Assembly (NCBI RefSeq): GCF_018069805.1
Contig: NZ_JAGPYN010000011.1
Location: 1-64,000 of the forward strand
DNA length: 64,000 nt
Origin: Pseudoalteromonas ostreae
GTDB taxonomy: Bacteria; Pseudomonadota; Gammaproteobacteria; Enterobacterales; Alteromonadaceae
Reading direction: 5' to 3'
Shown here piece by piece: positions 48,339 to 56,536 of the stretch. The position numbers were made by a program, and so were the translations under genes. Under the pieces are notes generated by a model, which ran no database searches, had not been told where the DNA came from, and saw only the letters and a program-made list of their open reading frames with translations. Every line of letters starts with the position of its first letter. The first letter of the stretch is position 1.

Positions 48339-49199
48339 ATGTGGAATACGGTTAACGAACAGATCAGCCAAGCTATGCATTTTGACTTTAAGCACACCAG
48401 TAAGCGCCAACTGCAAAGTCCAAGCAGCGATAAACTATTTCAAATAAGCGATGGTATTCATCAATATTTTGTTAAAATCGCGCATCGTGGTGACTTAGAA
48501 CGATTTGAAAACGAAGCCCACAATTTACAGCTGCTCACCCAAGAGAGCTTGTTTATGGTGCCAGATTGTATCACTACTGGCGCAAGTATTGAGTTTTCAT
48601 TTATTGTCTTAGAATGGCTTGAATTGGATCAGCAACCTCATACCAACTGGCATGTTATGGGCAGCCACCTTGCAAGCTTACATCTGAAACATCGCCAAGC
48701 CATGTTTGGTTTTGACCACGATAACTTTATTGGCCCAACAACTCAGCCCAATCACTGGCATAAAAAATGGAATATATTTTTTGCCGAAGAGCGAATTGGC
48801 TGGCAGCTACAATTACTGCATGAAAAAGGCATTGAGTTAGTAGATAAAGATTACTTTGTAGCATTTGTAAAAGATATGTTACACAGTCATATCGTACAGC
48901 CATCGTTGTTACATGGCGATTTTTGGCGTGGCAATATGGGGTTTATTCATAGTGTGCCCAGCCTCTTTGATCCCAGCTGCTATTATGGTGATCGGGAAGT
49001 TGATATTGCCATGAGTGAACTATTTGCTCCGCTTCCTGATGCCTTTTACATTGCCTATAATAAACACTACCCGCTAACCCAAGACTATGAACAACGTAAA
49101 TTAATTTACCAGCTTTACCCTATTTTAAATCATGCAAATATCTTTGCAGGCCACTATCTTACTGAAGCAAAACAACAAATAGAACGACTGCTGAAATAA
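48339..49199 (+). CDS. Fructosamine/ketosamine-3-kinase family protein
   Basis: This 286-aa protein has the aminoglycoside-phosphotransferase-like fold of the fructosamine kinase family, which repairs glycated amines by phosphorylation. Motifs are an N-terminal ATP-binding part with YFVKIAHRGDLERFENEAHNLQLL, the segment SLHLKHRQAMFGFDHDNFIG, catalytic LLHGDFWRGNMGF and metal-binding LFDPSCYYGDREVDIAMSELF. It resembles E. coli YniA. Active site looks complete. Single gene, divergent from the DUF445 gene. Confidence 0.9.
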   Translation: MWNTVNEQISQAMHFDFKHTSKRQLQSPSSDKLFQISDGIHQYFVKIAHRGDLERFENEAHNLQLLTQESLFMVPDCITTGASIEFSFIVLEWLELDQQPHTNWHVMGSHLASLHLKHRQAMFGFDHDNFIGPTTQPNHWHKKWNIFFAEERIGWQLQLLHEKGIELVDKDYFVAFVKDMLHSHIVQPSLLHGDFWRGNMGFIHSVPSLFDPSCYYGDREVDIAMSELFAPLPDAFYIAYNKHYPLTQDYEQRKLIYQLYPILNHANIFAGHYLTEAKQQIERLLK

Positions 49200-49382
49200 G
49201 CAGGTTTTTATTGTCAAATAGATGTCATAAATGAATAAAGCAGACTATATTTAGGTATCGCCTAATATTGAACAACCCCAGCAATGACAGGCGCTGGCGT
49301 TCAATTATGGGGTGCATAACCATTTATCAGCTGCGATAAATAATCAGCTTTTATTGCTCTGCTTTGTAAGGTTGAATCATTT

Positions 49383-49586
49383 ATGAAAAACCAACTTTCA
49401 CAACGGATCTGCTGCCCACATTGTGGCCATCATATTCATATTACCCTTGATGCTAGTGATGGCGATCAAGATTACTTCGAAGATTGCGCAGCATGCTGTA
49501 ACCCTATCCATTTTAATATGCATATTGACTATGCAAATAGTAAGGTAGAGTTACATATTGATAGCGATGACGAACAAATATTTTAG
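49383..49586 (+). CDS. CPXCG motif-containing cysteine-rich protein
   Basis: This 67-aa acidic protein has two zinc-ribbon-like Cys pairs: ICCPHCGHHIHITLD and EDCAACCNPIHFNMHID. It belongs to a widespread small family of gammaproteobacteria with no assigned role, often beside ribE or norM as here. A Zn-binding fold is inferred from the Cys pairs. It is convergent with ribE. Confidence 0.85.
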   Translation: MKNQLSQRICCPHCGHHIHITLDASDGDQDYFEDCAACCNPIHFNMHIDYANSKVELHIDSDDEQIF

Positions 49587-49604
49587 CCTAGCATTTATAT
49601 TTGA

Positions 49605-50234
49605 CTACGAAGCCTGCTGTCGTAAGTAATTTTCGACCGTATTGATGATGGTATAAGTTTGTTGATCAACTTCGATATTTAGCACATCACCAATTGCAGC
49701 CTTACCAATATTGGTAATAGCTAACGTCTCTGGGATCAAATGCAGCCAAAAGCCCTGCTCATCGGTTTCACCGACCGTGAGACTAGCGCCATTGACTGAT
49801 ACAAACCCTTTATACATCACATACTTTTGCCATTTACTTGGTAAGCACAATTGTATTTTACAATTATCTTGTGTATGAATAATATTTTCAATCTGGGCGG
49901 TGCAGTGAATGTGACCAGATACAATATGCCCACCTAACTCAGTACCAAACGTTATCGATCGCTCATAGTTAACGGTACTGCCAACAATAAGCTTTCCTAA
50001 ATTAGTTAACTGTAATGTTTCGTCAATTACATCATAGTGAACCTGAGCAAGCGGTTGATCAGAGATATTTTCTACTTTAACAACCGTTAAACAGCAACCA
50101 TTAATAGCAATACTGGCGCCTAACTCAAGTTTTGTAACATATTGCTTTGCTACAGCGAGCACTAAACGCATCACACCTTGCTGCTGGTTAGTCGAAATCA
50201 CTGTCGCTTGTGTTTGCACAATTCCTGTAAACAT
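49605..50234 (-). CDS. ribE: Riboflavin synthase alpha subunit
   Basis: The enzyme dismutates two 6,7-dimethyl-8-ribityllumazine molecules to riboflavin. The 209-aa product consists of two homologous lumazine-binding barrels. The N-terminal MFTGIVQTQATV and GASIAINGCCLTVV are matched in the second half by VSVNGASLTVGE. It is divergent from norM, the same arrangement as ribE (ribC)-mdtK in E. coli. No FMN riboswitch is visible in the 179-bp gap. Confidence 0.96.
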   Translation of the reverse strand: MFTGIVQTQATVISTNQQQGVMRLVLAVAKQYVTKLELGASIAINGCCLTVVKVENISDQPLAQVHYDVIDETLQLTNLGKLIVGSTVNYERSITFGTELGGHIVSGHIHCTAQIENIIHTQDNCKIQLCLPSKWQKYVMYKGFVSVNGASLTVGETDEQGFWLHLIPETLAITNIGKAAIGDVLNIEVDQQTYTIINTVENYLRQQAS

Positions 50235-50413
50235 AAATCAATTCACCTTTTATTACCTAAAGTAGATACTATTCATATTATTTCACGCTTTAGTTTACTC
50301 GATCCACGTTATTATTATTACTGTAACCAATAACATTGACTCATCGCTATAATTTTTGATTCTGTGCTTTATCGATTACACTATCAGCCTCTTCAGTTTA
50401 CGTAGTAAATGAT

Positions 50414-51769
50414 ATGACTTTTTGTAGTTGGGAAGCCAAACGGTTAGTTTCTCTGGCAATCCCCGTTTTTTTAGCACAAGTAACCTTAGTTTTAATGTCA
50501 GTGGTCGACACCATCATGGCAGGACAAGTGAGTCCTACCGATTTAGCAGCACTCTCAATTGCAACAGGTGTTTGGAACCCTGCGATGCTTGCCCTGCAAG
50601 GTATATTATTAGCCCTGACCGGTATTATTGCGCAGTTTTCTGGCGCTAACGATAAAACCGGCATAAGCCATTATTTTCAACAAGGCTTATATCTGGCGGG
50701 CGTGTTAAGCGTATTTGGTTTATCGATCGCCTACTTTGCTGACGTTATCATTTTAAAGCTTGATACCAGCCCCACTATTGCCAATATGGCTTATGACTAT
50801 ATTCACTTTGTGAAATGGGGGATGATTGGCTTTCTCGTGTTCAGTGTTTATCGCAATATCACCGAAGGCATGGGTATGACTAAGCCAGCTTTTTATATCA
50901 GCTTAATTGGCCTTGCGGTTAATATCCCTGCAAATTACATCTTCATTTATGGCAAGTTAGGAATGCCTGCACTCGGCGGTGCTGGATGTGGAATTGCCAC
51001 AGCTTTGGTTTTTAGTGCAATGGCTATCGCACAAGTGATTTACTGCCAATTGAGTAAAAAAGTGGATGCAAAAACCCTATTAGCAAACTTTAAAGCACCG
51101 CAACTTAGTACTATGTGGACCATCACTAAAGTCGGCATACCGATTTCTCTAGCCACTTTTTTTGAAGTCACTTTGTTTGCCTGTATCCCATTATTTATTG
51201 CCCATTTAGGTGCAGTTGCGGTTGCCGGTCATCAAATAGCAGCCAGTGTAACAACGCTGTTATTTATGATGCCATTGAGTTTATCTATCGCGATAAGTAT
51301 CAGGGTTGGCAATTTATATGGCCAAAATCACTTTGAACAACTTAAAAAAGTAATCTCTACAAGTTATATTCTTGCCATGATCATTGCAATATTACTTGCG
51401 GCTATCACCTTCTTTGGTCGTGACATAATCAGCCAATTTTATACAGATGATGCTCGTGTTATTGCCTTAGCAACATCCATTATGATCTTAGCCTGTATTT
51501 ATCAACTTCCTGATGCTTTACAAGTAGCTGCAAACGGTATATTAAGGGGTTTAAAACACACAGCACCGATTTCGTATATAACCTTTATATCTTACTGGTT
51601 GATTGGTTTTTCACTGGGCTTTGTTTTATCACGCACCGATTTGATGGTGCCAGCTATGGGTCCGCATGGTTTTTGGGTAGGTATCATAGTCGGCTTAAGT
51701 GTGGCCGCAGTGTTATTAATGCTCACTGTCGCAAATAGATTCAAACATGAACCACTTAAAAGCGCTTAA
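50414..51769 (+). CDS. norM: MATE family multidrug efflux transporter (NorM/MdtK)
   Basis: This 451-aa inner-membrane antiporter of the MATE family exports cationic drugs using Na+ or H+. It has about 12 hydrophobic segments. Family motifs include VVDTIMAGQVSPTDLAALSIATGVWNP in the first half and GAVAVAGHQIAASVTTLLFMMPLSLSIAISIRVGNLYGQN in the second. Divergent pairing with ribE supports the NorM/MdtK assignment. The lipoprotein gene downstream overlaps its 3' end by 23 bp. Confidence 0.93.
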   Translation: MTFCSWEAKRLVSLAIPVFLAQVTLVLMSVVDTIMAGQVSPTDLAALSIATGVWNPAMLALQGILLALTGIIAQFSGANDKTGISHYFQQGLYLAGVLSVFGLSIAYFADVIILKLDTSPTIANMAYDYIHFVKWGMIGFLVFSVYRNITEGMGMTKPAFYISLIGLAVNIPANYIFIYGKLGMPALGGAGCGIATALVFSAMAIAQVIYCQLSKKVDAKTLLANFKAPQLSTMWTITKVGIPISLATFFEVTLFACIPLFIAHLGAVAVAGHQIAASVTTLLFMMPLSLSIAISIRVGNLYGQNHFEQLKKVISTSYILAMIIAILLAAITFFGRDIISQFYTDDARVIALATSIMILACIYQLPDALQVAANGILRGLKHTAPISYITFISYWLIGFSLGFVLSRTDLMVPAMGPHGFWVGIIVGLSVAAVLLMLTVANRFKHEPLKSA

Positions 51770-52817
51770 AAAATCGCACAAACTAGGTAACCAAACGTCG
51801 CGATTTGGTTACCTTTGTAGTTTACTGTGCTGTTTGCTGCTAGTTTGTGCATGCACAGATAAACCCGCTGATGTGTATTTAGAATATCAGCAGCGCCTCG
51901 CGAATGCGTTGGACAAGCCAACTCCCGATACAGCAAAGCTTAGCAATGTTGCGCTATCAGCTGTTAGCAACAACAAGTCAACAAATGCACAACAGTTGAG
52001 CATATTGCAACTGGCACAACTTTCACACTGTAAACTCAATACCCTTATTGCTGAACATAATAGTCAACTAGGAAAACTCGCCTCTCCTGCTAGCCAGTTA
52101 ATATACCAGCTTCAATTTATTCAATTTGCACCACAGTGCTTAGATAGTCTAGAACCTGATTCAAAAAGTTATCAAGCCATAAGTAACGAATTACATAATA
52201 AAAAACAACAGTTATTAGATCAGTTCAAGCAGCTACTTTATAAAGACCCAGAATTAAAACGCACATGGCAGCTAACCGGCCATACACTTGATACAAACTT
52301 AGCCGGCCTTGTAGAAACCGAACTTGCGCTGCAAAGCCTAGTGAATTTAAAACAGCAAATAATACAGCAGCAATATGCACAAATAGACTCTCAAGCGCTC
52401 TATCCGCTACTGGCGCAATTGCGCCAGTTTAACTTCAATCAAGCTTTAATAAGCGCAGTACGCCAACAAACACAGCTAAATAATAGTACTAGTAACTTTT
52501 TAGCGAATATTGAGCTAAGCACACTATGCAACCCGCTAAAAAATAAACGCCAAGCACAGATCCTCAGCAACGTATTCAAGAAATATTACTTGCAGCAGTT
52601 ACAACCCTATCAGGCTCAACTATCAGGTGCGTTAGAGCGCCTAATGCCGTTGTATCAAGCATTATGGCAAGATTCCAGCCCAACACAACCGCAACTAACG
52701 GCATTACTAAGCCCAGCACAGCCAAGTAATATACTCACAGCATTTAAAGACTCCTCCAAAACACACGTTATTTGGTGGCAAAAATTTTATAAAACGTGTG
52801 AAATCAGCCCAATATGA
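51747..52817 (+). CDS. DUF3080 family lipoprotein
   Basis: This 356-aa predicted lipoprotein has a hydrophobic N-terminal segment ending in a lipobox-like LLVCAC. The rest is helical, Gln/Leu-rich, with DVYLEYQQRLANALDKP at the start of the mature part and HVIWWQKFYKTCEI at the end; it matches DUF3080 as seen in Alteromonadales and Shewanella. Function unknown. It overlaps norM by 23 bp, so it is co-translated with the transporter. A start a little downstream is possible, since the N-terminus before the hydrophobic stretch is long. Confidence 0.82.
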   Translation: MNHLKALKKSHKLGNQTSRFGYLCSLLCCLLLVCACTDKPADVYLEYQQRLANALDKPTPDTAKLSNVALSAVSNNKSTNAQQLSILQLAQLSHCKLNTLIAEHNSQLGKLASPASQLIYQLQFIQFAPQCLDSLEPDSKSYQAISNELHNKKQQLLDQFKQLLYKDPELKRTWQLTGHTLDTNLAGLVETELALQSLVNLKQQIIQQQYAQIDSQALYPLLAQLRQFNFNQALISAVRQQTQLNNSTSNFLANIELSTLCNPLKNKRQAQILSNVFKKYYLQQLQPYQAQLSGALERLMPLYQALWQDSSPTQPQLTALLSPAQPSNILTAFKDSSKTHVIWWQKFYKTCEISPI

Positions 52818-52857
52818 ATAAAAAAACGGCAAACGAACTAAAAAAAGCGTTTCTCGC

Positions 52858-52886
52858 TTGATTCACTTCAGCGCACGCTATATATT
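52858..52886 (+). promoter_or_regulatory. Promoter of the tRNA-Val cluster
   Basis: TTGATT (52858-52863), a 17-bp spacer, and TATATT (52881-52886). The first tRNA-Val starts 42 bp later. Consistent with a sigma70 promoter driving the tRNA operon. Confidence 0.6.
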
Positions 52887-52928
52887 AGCGACCGTTGTTA
52901 AGCAATTAGCACAACTTAAATTTATGAT

Positions 52929-53005
52929 ACGACCGTAGCTCAGTTGGTTAGAGCACTACCTTGACATGGTAGGGGTCGGTGGTTCGAATCCACTCGGTCG
53001 TACCA
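52929..53005 (+). tRNA. tRNA-Val (GAC), copy 1
   Basis: A 77-nt cloverleaf: acceptor ACGACCG/CGGTCGT, D arm TAGCTCAGTTGGTTAGAGC, anticodon stem CTACC/GGTAG around TTGACAT (anticodon GAC), T loop TTCGAAT, encoded CCA. It is followed by a degenerate 3' half copy and then a second intact copy. Confidence 0.96.
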
Positions 53006-53048
53006 AATTTAAGAGAAAAATTAAGTAAAGGTATAACGAAGGAAAAAG

Positions 53049-53110
53049 CACTACCTACTCTTGATCACCCGGTCCTGAGGCCAGTAGTTCGAATCCACTC
53101 GGTCGTACCA
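53049..53110 (+). repeat. Degenerate tRNA-Val 3'-part copy
   Basis: GCACTACC, then a foreign 20-odd-nt segment (TACTCTTGATCACCCGGTCC), then GTTCGAATCCACTCGGTCGTACCA identical to the 3' end of tRNA-Val copy 1. It lacks the acceptor 5' strand and the D arm, and the anticodon stem cannot form. It is a tRNA relic between the two intact genes. Confidence 0.85.
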
Positions 53111-53137
53111 ACGTTTAAACATTCCAAATATAATTGT

Positions 53138-53214
53138 ACGACTGTAGCTCAGTTGGTTAGAGCACTACCTTGACATGGTAGGGGTCGGTGGTTCGAATCC
53201 ACTCAGTCGTACCA
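53138..53214 (+). tRNA. tRNA-Val (GAC), copy 2
   Basis: Nearly identical to copy 1, with a compensated change in the acceptor stem (ACGACTG/CAGTCGT). The anticodon GAC, T loop TTCGAAT and CCA end are intact. Presumably cotranscribed with copy 1. Confidence 0.96.
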
Positions 53215-53416
53215 ATCTTAATCACTAATATCCTCAATTCGTAAACCTTAGCTCAGTTGATTAGCACACTACCTACTCTTAATCACCCGGTCCAAAGGTC
53301 AATGGTTCGAATCCACTCAGTCGTACCAATCTTAATCACTAATATCCTCAATTCGTAAACCTTAGCTCAGTTGATTAGCGCACTACCTACTCTTAATCAC
53401 CCGGTCCAAAGGTCAA
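53215..53416 (+). repeat. Tandem 114-bp repeat of a pseudo-tRNA
   Basis: Two head-to-tail copies start right after tRNA-Val copy 2, with a 114-bp period. Each unit has a short spacer (ATCTTAATCACTAATATCC...), a D-arm-like CTTAGCTCAGTTGATTAGC, CACTACC, then an inserted ACTCTTAATCACCCGGTCCA in place of the anticodon loop. Copy 1 (tRNA-like part 53241-53328) ends in an intact T arm and CCA like the tRNA-Val. Copy 2 (53355-53416) is cut before the T arm. Acceptor strands do not pair, so neither should be a working tRNA. Confidence 0.88.
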
Positions 53417-53418
53417 CA

Positions 53419-53541
53419 GTCTATACGTGCCAAGACACGCGGAAAATTCTAAAAACGCTTAACCTAGATGATGTACAAAAAAGCACATTCCAAGCCATCA
53501 CCCAGAATACCGAACTAGACAAGCAAATAGATGCAAAATAA
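53419..53541 (+). pseudogene. 40-residue C-terminal relic of an unidentified protein
   Basis: From the point where the second pseudo-tRNA is broken, one frame reads VYTCQDTRKILKTLNLDDVQ and on to KQIDAK with a TAA stop at 53541. Composition is like that of a real helical C-terminus, and there is no start codon or ribosome site. I suspect the tail of a transposase or similar mobile-element protein that truncated the repeat array, but I cannot name the family. Confidence 0.45.
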
Positions 53542-53715
53542 ATTCTGAGAATTTCACCTTAAACCTATTTATTTAGCTTAAGCTTTCAAAAAATTGGCAT
53601 GTTATTACAGCCATCAAACGAAACAAATTGGGGGGATTCTCTTATCGCCTTTTTAAGTTGTTAAATGCATATATGCAACTAAGCTTTAGTAATAATTACA
53701 AAACTTATCAAATAA

Positions 53716-54609
53716 ATGAAAAAATACTTAGTCTCTGTATTGTTATTTTGCGGGTTCACGCAGGCAACTATGACCCCTGTTAGTTACCAAGTGGGTGAGC
53801 AAACAATCATTGCGCCAGCAGTACGATATGAATATGGTTATGCCTATAACATTGGTGGCAAAAAGCTTTTAAAACTAGTCACGTTAAATTGGGCTCCTTA
53901 TATCGATGAATCATTGTGCAACAATGGCTGGCTGTTTCAATTAACCGTTAAACTGTTGCTGCAAAAAGGCTATGGTGTGCATATTGAATTTTTTCCATGG
54001 GCGAGAGCGGTTAGAGCAGCCGAGTTAGGAAAAGCGGATATTTTATTTCCTGAGTATTTTATTGATGATGCCGTTATGTCAGATAATAGGCCGAGTAAAA
54101 CACGCAATGATTTACTGGCTTTATCCTCAGCAGTTCCTGGTGGTAATTTGTCACTGATCGCACTCAGAGGTAATAACTCAAACTATAACGGCAATGTAGA
54201 GTCAATAAAAGATCAAATTATTGGTGTGGTCCGATCATATAAAAATACCCCTGAACTCGATAAGCTGACTGATTCAAAAAAAATTAATACCATTATTGCC
54301 AATAATGAGTATCAGCTAATTCATTTACTAATGAGCCTGAGAGTCAACCTAATTGTAGCCGATTATGATGTGTTAATTGCCAGTATTGAAAAATCTGTCT
54401 CTTCAGCAAAAGAAAAGCAACAAATGAAAAACTCTTTGGTTCCATTATCCCCTGCTCTCGCTTACAAACCATTGTATTACATGGTAAGTAAAGCAAATCC
54501 ACAGTGGCAGGAAATTTTAGCCGATCTCAATAACGAGATAAGTAAAATGAATGAGCAAGGAACACTTTTAAGCTATATTGAAGAAAAAAAGCAACAGTGT
54601 AGCCGCTAA
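53716..54609 (+). CDS. Periplasmic solute-binding protein-like (PBP type 2, family 3)
   Basis: This 297-aa exported protein (signal peptide ~1-17) has an amino-acid-binding-type fold. After an unusual N-terminal segment of ~35 residues, the domain reads LVTLNWAPYIDESLCNNGWLFQLTVKLLLQKGYGVHIEFFPWARAVRAAELGKADILFP, and later IIGVVRSY and LIVADYDVLIASIEKS. No ABC permease or ATPase is next to it, so it may bind a ligand for signalling or act with a distant transporter. Such orphan proteins are common in Alteromonadales. No strong ribosome site seen. Confidence 0.8.
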   Translation: MKKYLVSVLLFCGFTQATMTPVSYQVGEQTIIAPAVRYEYGYAYNIGGKKLLKLVTLNWAPYIDESLCNNGWLFQLTVKLLLQKGYGVHIEFFPWARAVRAAELGKADILFPEYFIDDAVMSDNRPSKTRNDLLALSSAVPGGNLSLIALRGNNSNYNGNVESIKDQIIGVVRSYKNTPELDKLTDSKKINTIIANNEYQLIHLLMSLRVNLIVADYDVLIASIEKSVSSAKEKQQMKNSLVPLSPALAYKPLYYMVSKANPQWQEILADLNNEISKMNEQGTLLSYIEEKKQQCSR

Positions 54610-54652
54610 TAGTAAAGCGCTTAAATATTAGCAATTAAGCGCCTTTATATTA

Positions 54653-56527
54653 TTAAAACAACGACTCAAATGTCCCATCAGGGAATAAGATGCCCGGTAT
54701 GCCTCTTACTGCGGTTACATCTGCAATTTGGGTGTCGCCAAAATACAATCCACCACTGTAATTACGGCCTTTTTGTTTAACGTCTAACCAGCGCCCTTGA
54801 GCGCCGTGGATCACTGCATTAATATTATTGCCTACCGTACGCAGGTTAATTCCAAGTGCCCTATTCTTTACCCGTAAGGCAATGTCTGCATGAGTTATAT
54901 CAGCTAAACGATTCAAACGACCAACATAAGCAAACTGAAAATCCGGTGCGCCATTTAATGGCGTTATCAATTGCACAGCAAATGCAAGATTCTGTGTAGC
55001 TTCATTTATAAATGGCGTTGCTTCGATTGCTTGTAAGTTAAACTGTGTCGTTTGATTTTCACTAACAAGCTGACCTTTAAAGTCAACACCAGATATCACT
55101 GTCACAAGCTCTTCAAAGGGAGTAACGAAGCGATCGACGTTGAGCTTTATGTCACCTGTTAACACACCGTTATCGGCGTTTTCTAATGATACCCTTGTCT
55201 CTATATTCAGCTGCCCGGTTGTTTCGCTTTGATCATTTGCAAATGGATCGTCAGTACCATCAAATGACAGCAATAAATCACTCACATCGGCGTTTAGCAG
55301 GGTATCTTGGCCTATTACTTTCGCACTCATAATACCGGAGACTTTATTACCCAACAGCCCACTTATTTGCCATTGTGGAATATTTAAATCTAGTTGTACG
55401 TCATGATCATCATACTGGCCACTAATAGCCCAAGAATTAGGGGATTGTTGGTAGTTTATTGTCAAACCCTGTAAATTATAAACTCCCGCCTCGGTATTAT
55501 TTAATGGCGAAAAATTATAGAGCACGTCATAAAGCACATTCCCTAAAACGATAATGGTTTGTTGCGAATCTTCGCCTAATACTGTTTCAAATTCAGTCAG
55601 CTTTTGTTTGAGCTCATCACTGTACGTTTGCTCTTGTAAGCGTGCCACACCGATTATATTACGTACATCTTCGAGTAACTCGCGAGAGTGTAGTTGCTCT
55701 TCATCTCGTTCTAGTGGCGCTATATTGCTAGCATTACCAATCATAACCAGCTTTTGTTTGACCTCACTAGCGACAGGTTGAAGCAATTGATTACCACCTT
55801 CATTAAGTAAATTCTCTGACACATAACGATCTGCAAACGTACGATAAAGTGGCAAACTTGCTAACTGGGCCTGTTGTTCTACCACCGTATTATTGGCTGT
55901 ATTTAAGCTCGCCTCGATATCCGCAGCTCTTTTTAAGATCACACCAAAGGTCAATGCGTTAGTTAATAATTCGGCTTCAAGATTATCATTCAACTGACTG
56001 TGTGTAAGGTGATAAAAAGGTGTCGCACTTAAACTCTCTAAAGTAATATCTAAATTCTCATCGCTGATAACTGAGCTGACTGGCGATAAATAGACTTTGT
56101 TTTCGCCTGGGGAAGCAAAAAAGTCAGCCCGATAACTCAGCGTCATGTCCATCACTTCTTGATAATCAATACGACGGTTGGCATTTCCATCATTCGGATT
56201 GTTTCTAGCTGTGCGACCACAACCTGCAAAACTTGGACATGTTAACGTCGTTGCATTTGAGGTAAATTCAACATGATGAAAGTTTAAAGTTGTGACTGAT
56301 AAAGTCACCTCGTTAATATCTGCAACGTCAATAGTTTCTATAGAGCCAGTGTTATCATTAATGAGCGTTAATGTACCCGTACTAGATTGCCAAGGAGCAA
56401 TATAAAAGCCTACTGTGGAAGACGTTTCCAGCATAGTCGGTAAAGTGTCTGTCGCGCCATTCTCCGATGAGCCACCACAACCAACTAATGACATAAGTAA
56501 ACTAACTGATATAAGTTTTTTAAACAT
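54653..56527 (-). CDS. Uncharacterised outer-membrane lipoprotein (624 aa), third gene of envelope cluster
   Basis: ATG 56527 has AGGA at good distance. The lipobox SLVGC puts the acylated Cys at residue 17, followed by Gly-Gly, so outer-membrane sorting is expected. A beta-type N-terminal domain (~25-100) precedes TCPSFAGCG at ~99. Then come a helical region with FADRYVSENLL and a long beta-rich C-terminal half (~330-624) of repeating strands, ending VTAVRGIPGILFPDGTFES. The Cys-x-Ser-Phe-x-Gly-Cys-Gly motif and the C-terminal phrase recur in the 1019-aa lipoprotein of the same operon. No known family recognised. It lies 9 bp after the barrel gene. Confidence 0.85.
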   Translation of the reverse strand: MFKKLISVSLLMSLVGCGGSSENGATDTLPTMLETSSTVGFYIAPWQSSTGTLTLINDNTGSIETIDVADINEVTLSVTTLNFHHVEFTSNATTLTCPSFAGCGRTARNNPNDGNANRRIDYQEVMDMTLSYRADFFASPGENKVYLSPVSSVISDENLDITLESLSATPFYHLTHSQLNDNLEAELLTNALTFGVILKRAADIEASLNTANNTVVEQQAQLASLPLYRTFADRYVSENLLNEGGNQLLQPVASEVKQKLVMIGNASNIAPLERDEEQLHSRELLEDVRNIIGVARLQEQTYSDELKQKLTEFETVLGEDSQQTIIVLGNVLYDVLYNFSPLNNTEAGVYNLQGLTINYQQSPNSWAISGQYDDHDVQLDLNIPQWQISGLLGNKVSGIMSAKVIGQDTLLNADVSDLLLSFDGTDDPFANDQSETTGQLNIETRVSLENADNGVLTGDIKLNVDRFVTPFEELVTVISGVDFKGQLVSENQTTQFNLQAIEATPFINEATQNLAFAVQLITPLNGAPDFQFAYVGRLNRLADITHADIALRVKNRALGINLRTVGNNINAVIHGAQGRWLDVKQKGRNYSGGLYFGDTQIADVTAVRGIPGILFPDGTFESLF

Positions 56528-56536
56528 CACAAGTCC

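Noticed and set aside
50235..50413. FMN riboswitch upstream of ribE
   Set aside because: I looked for the conserved RFN core in the 179-bp divergent gap and did not see it.
53215..53416. Possible CRISPR-like or working tRNA genes in the 114-bp tandem units
   Set aside because: Only two units, no unique spacers, no cas genes; the acceptor and anticodon stems cannot form, so they are pseudo-tRNAs.
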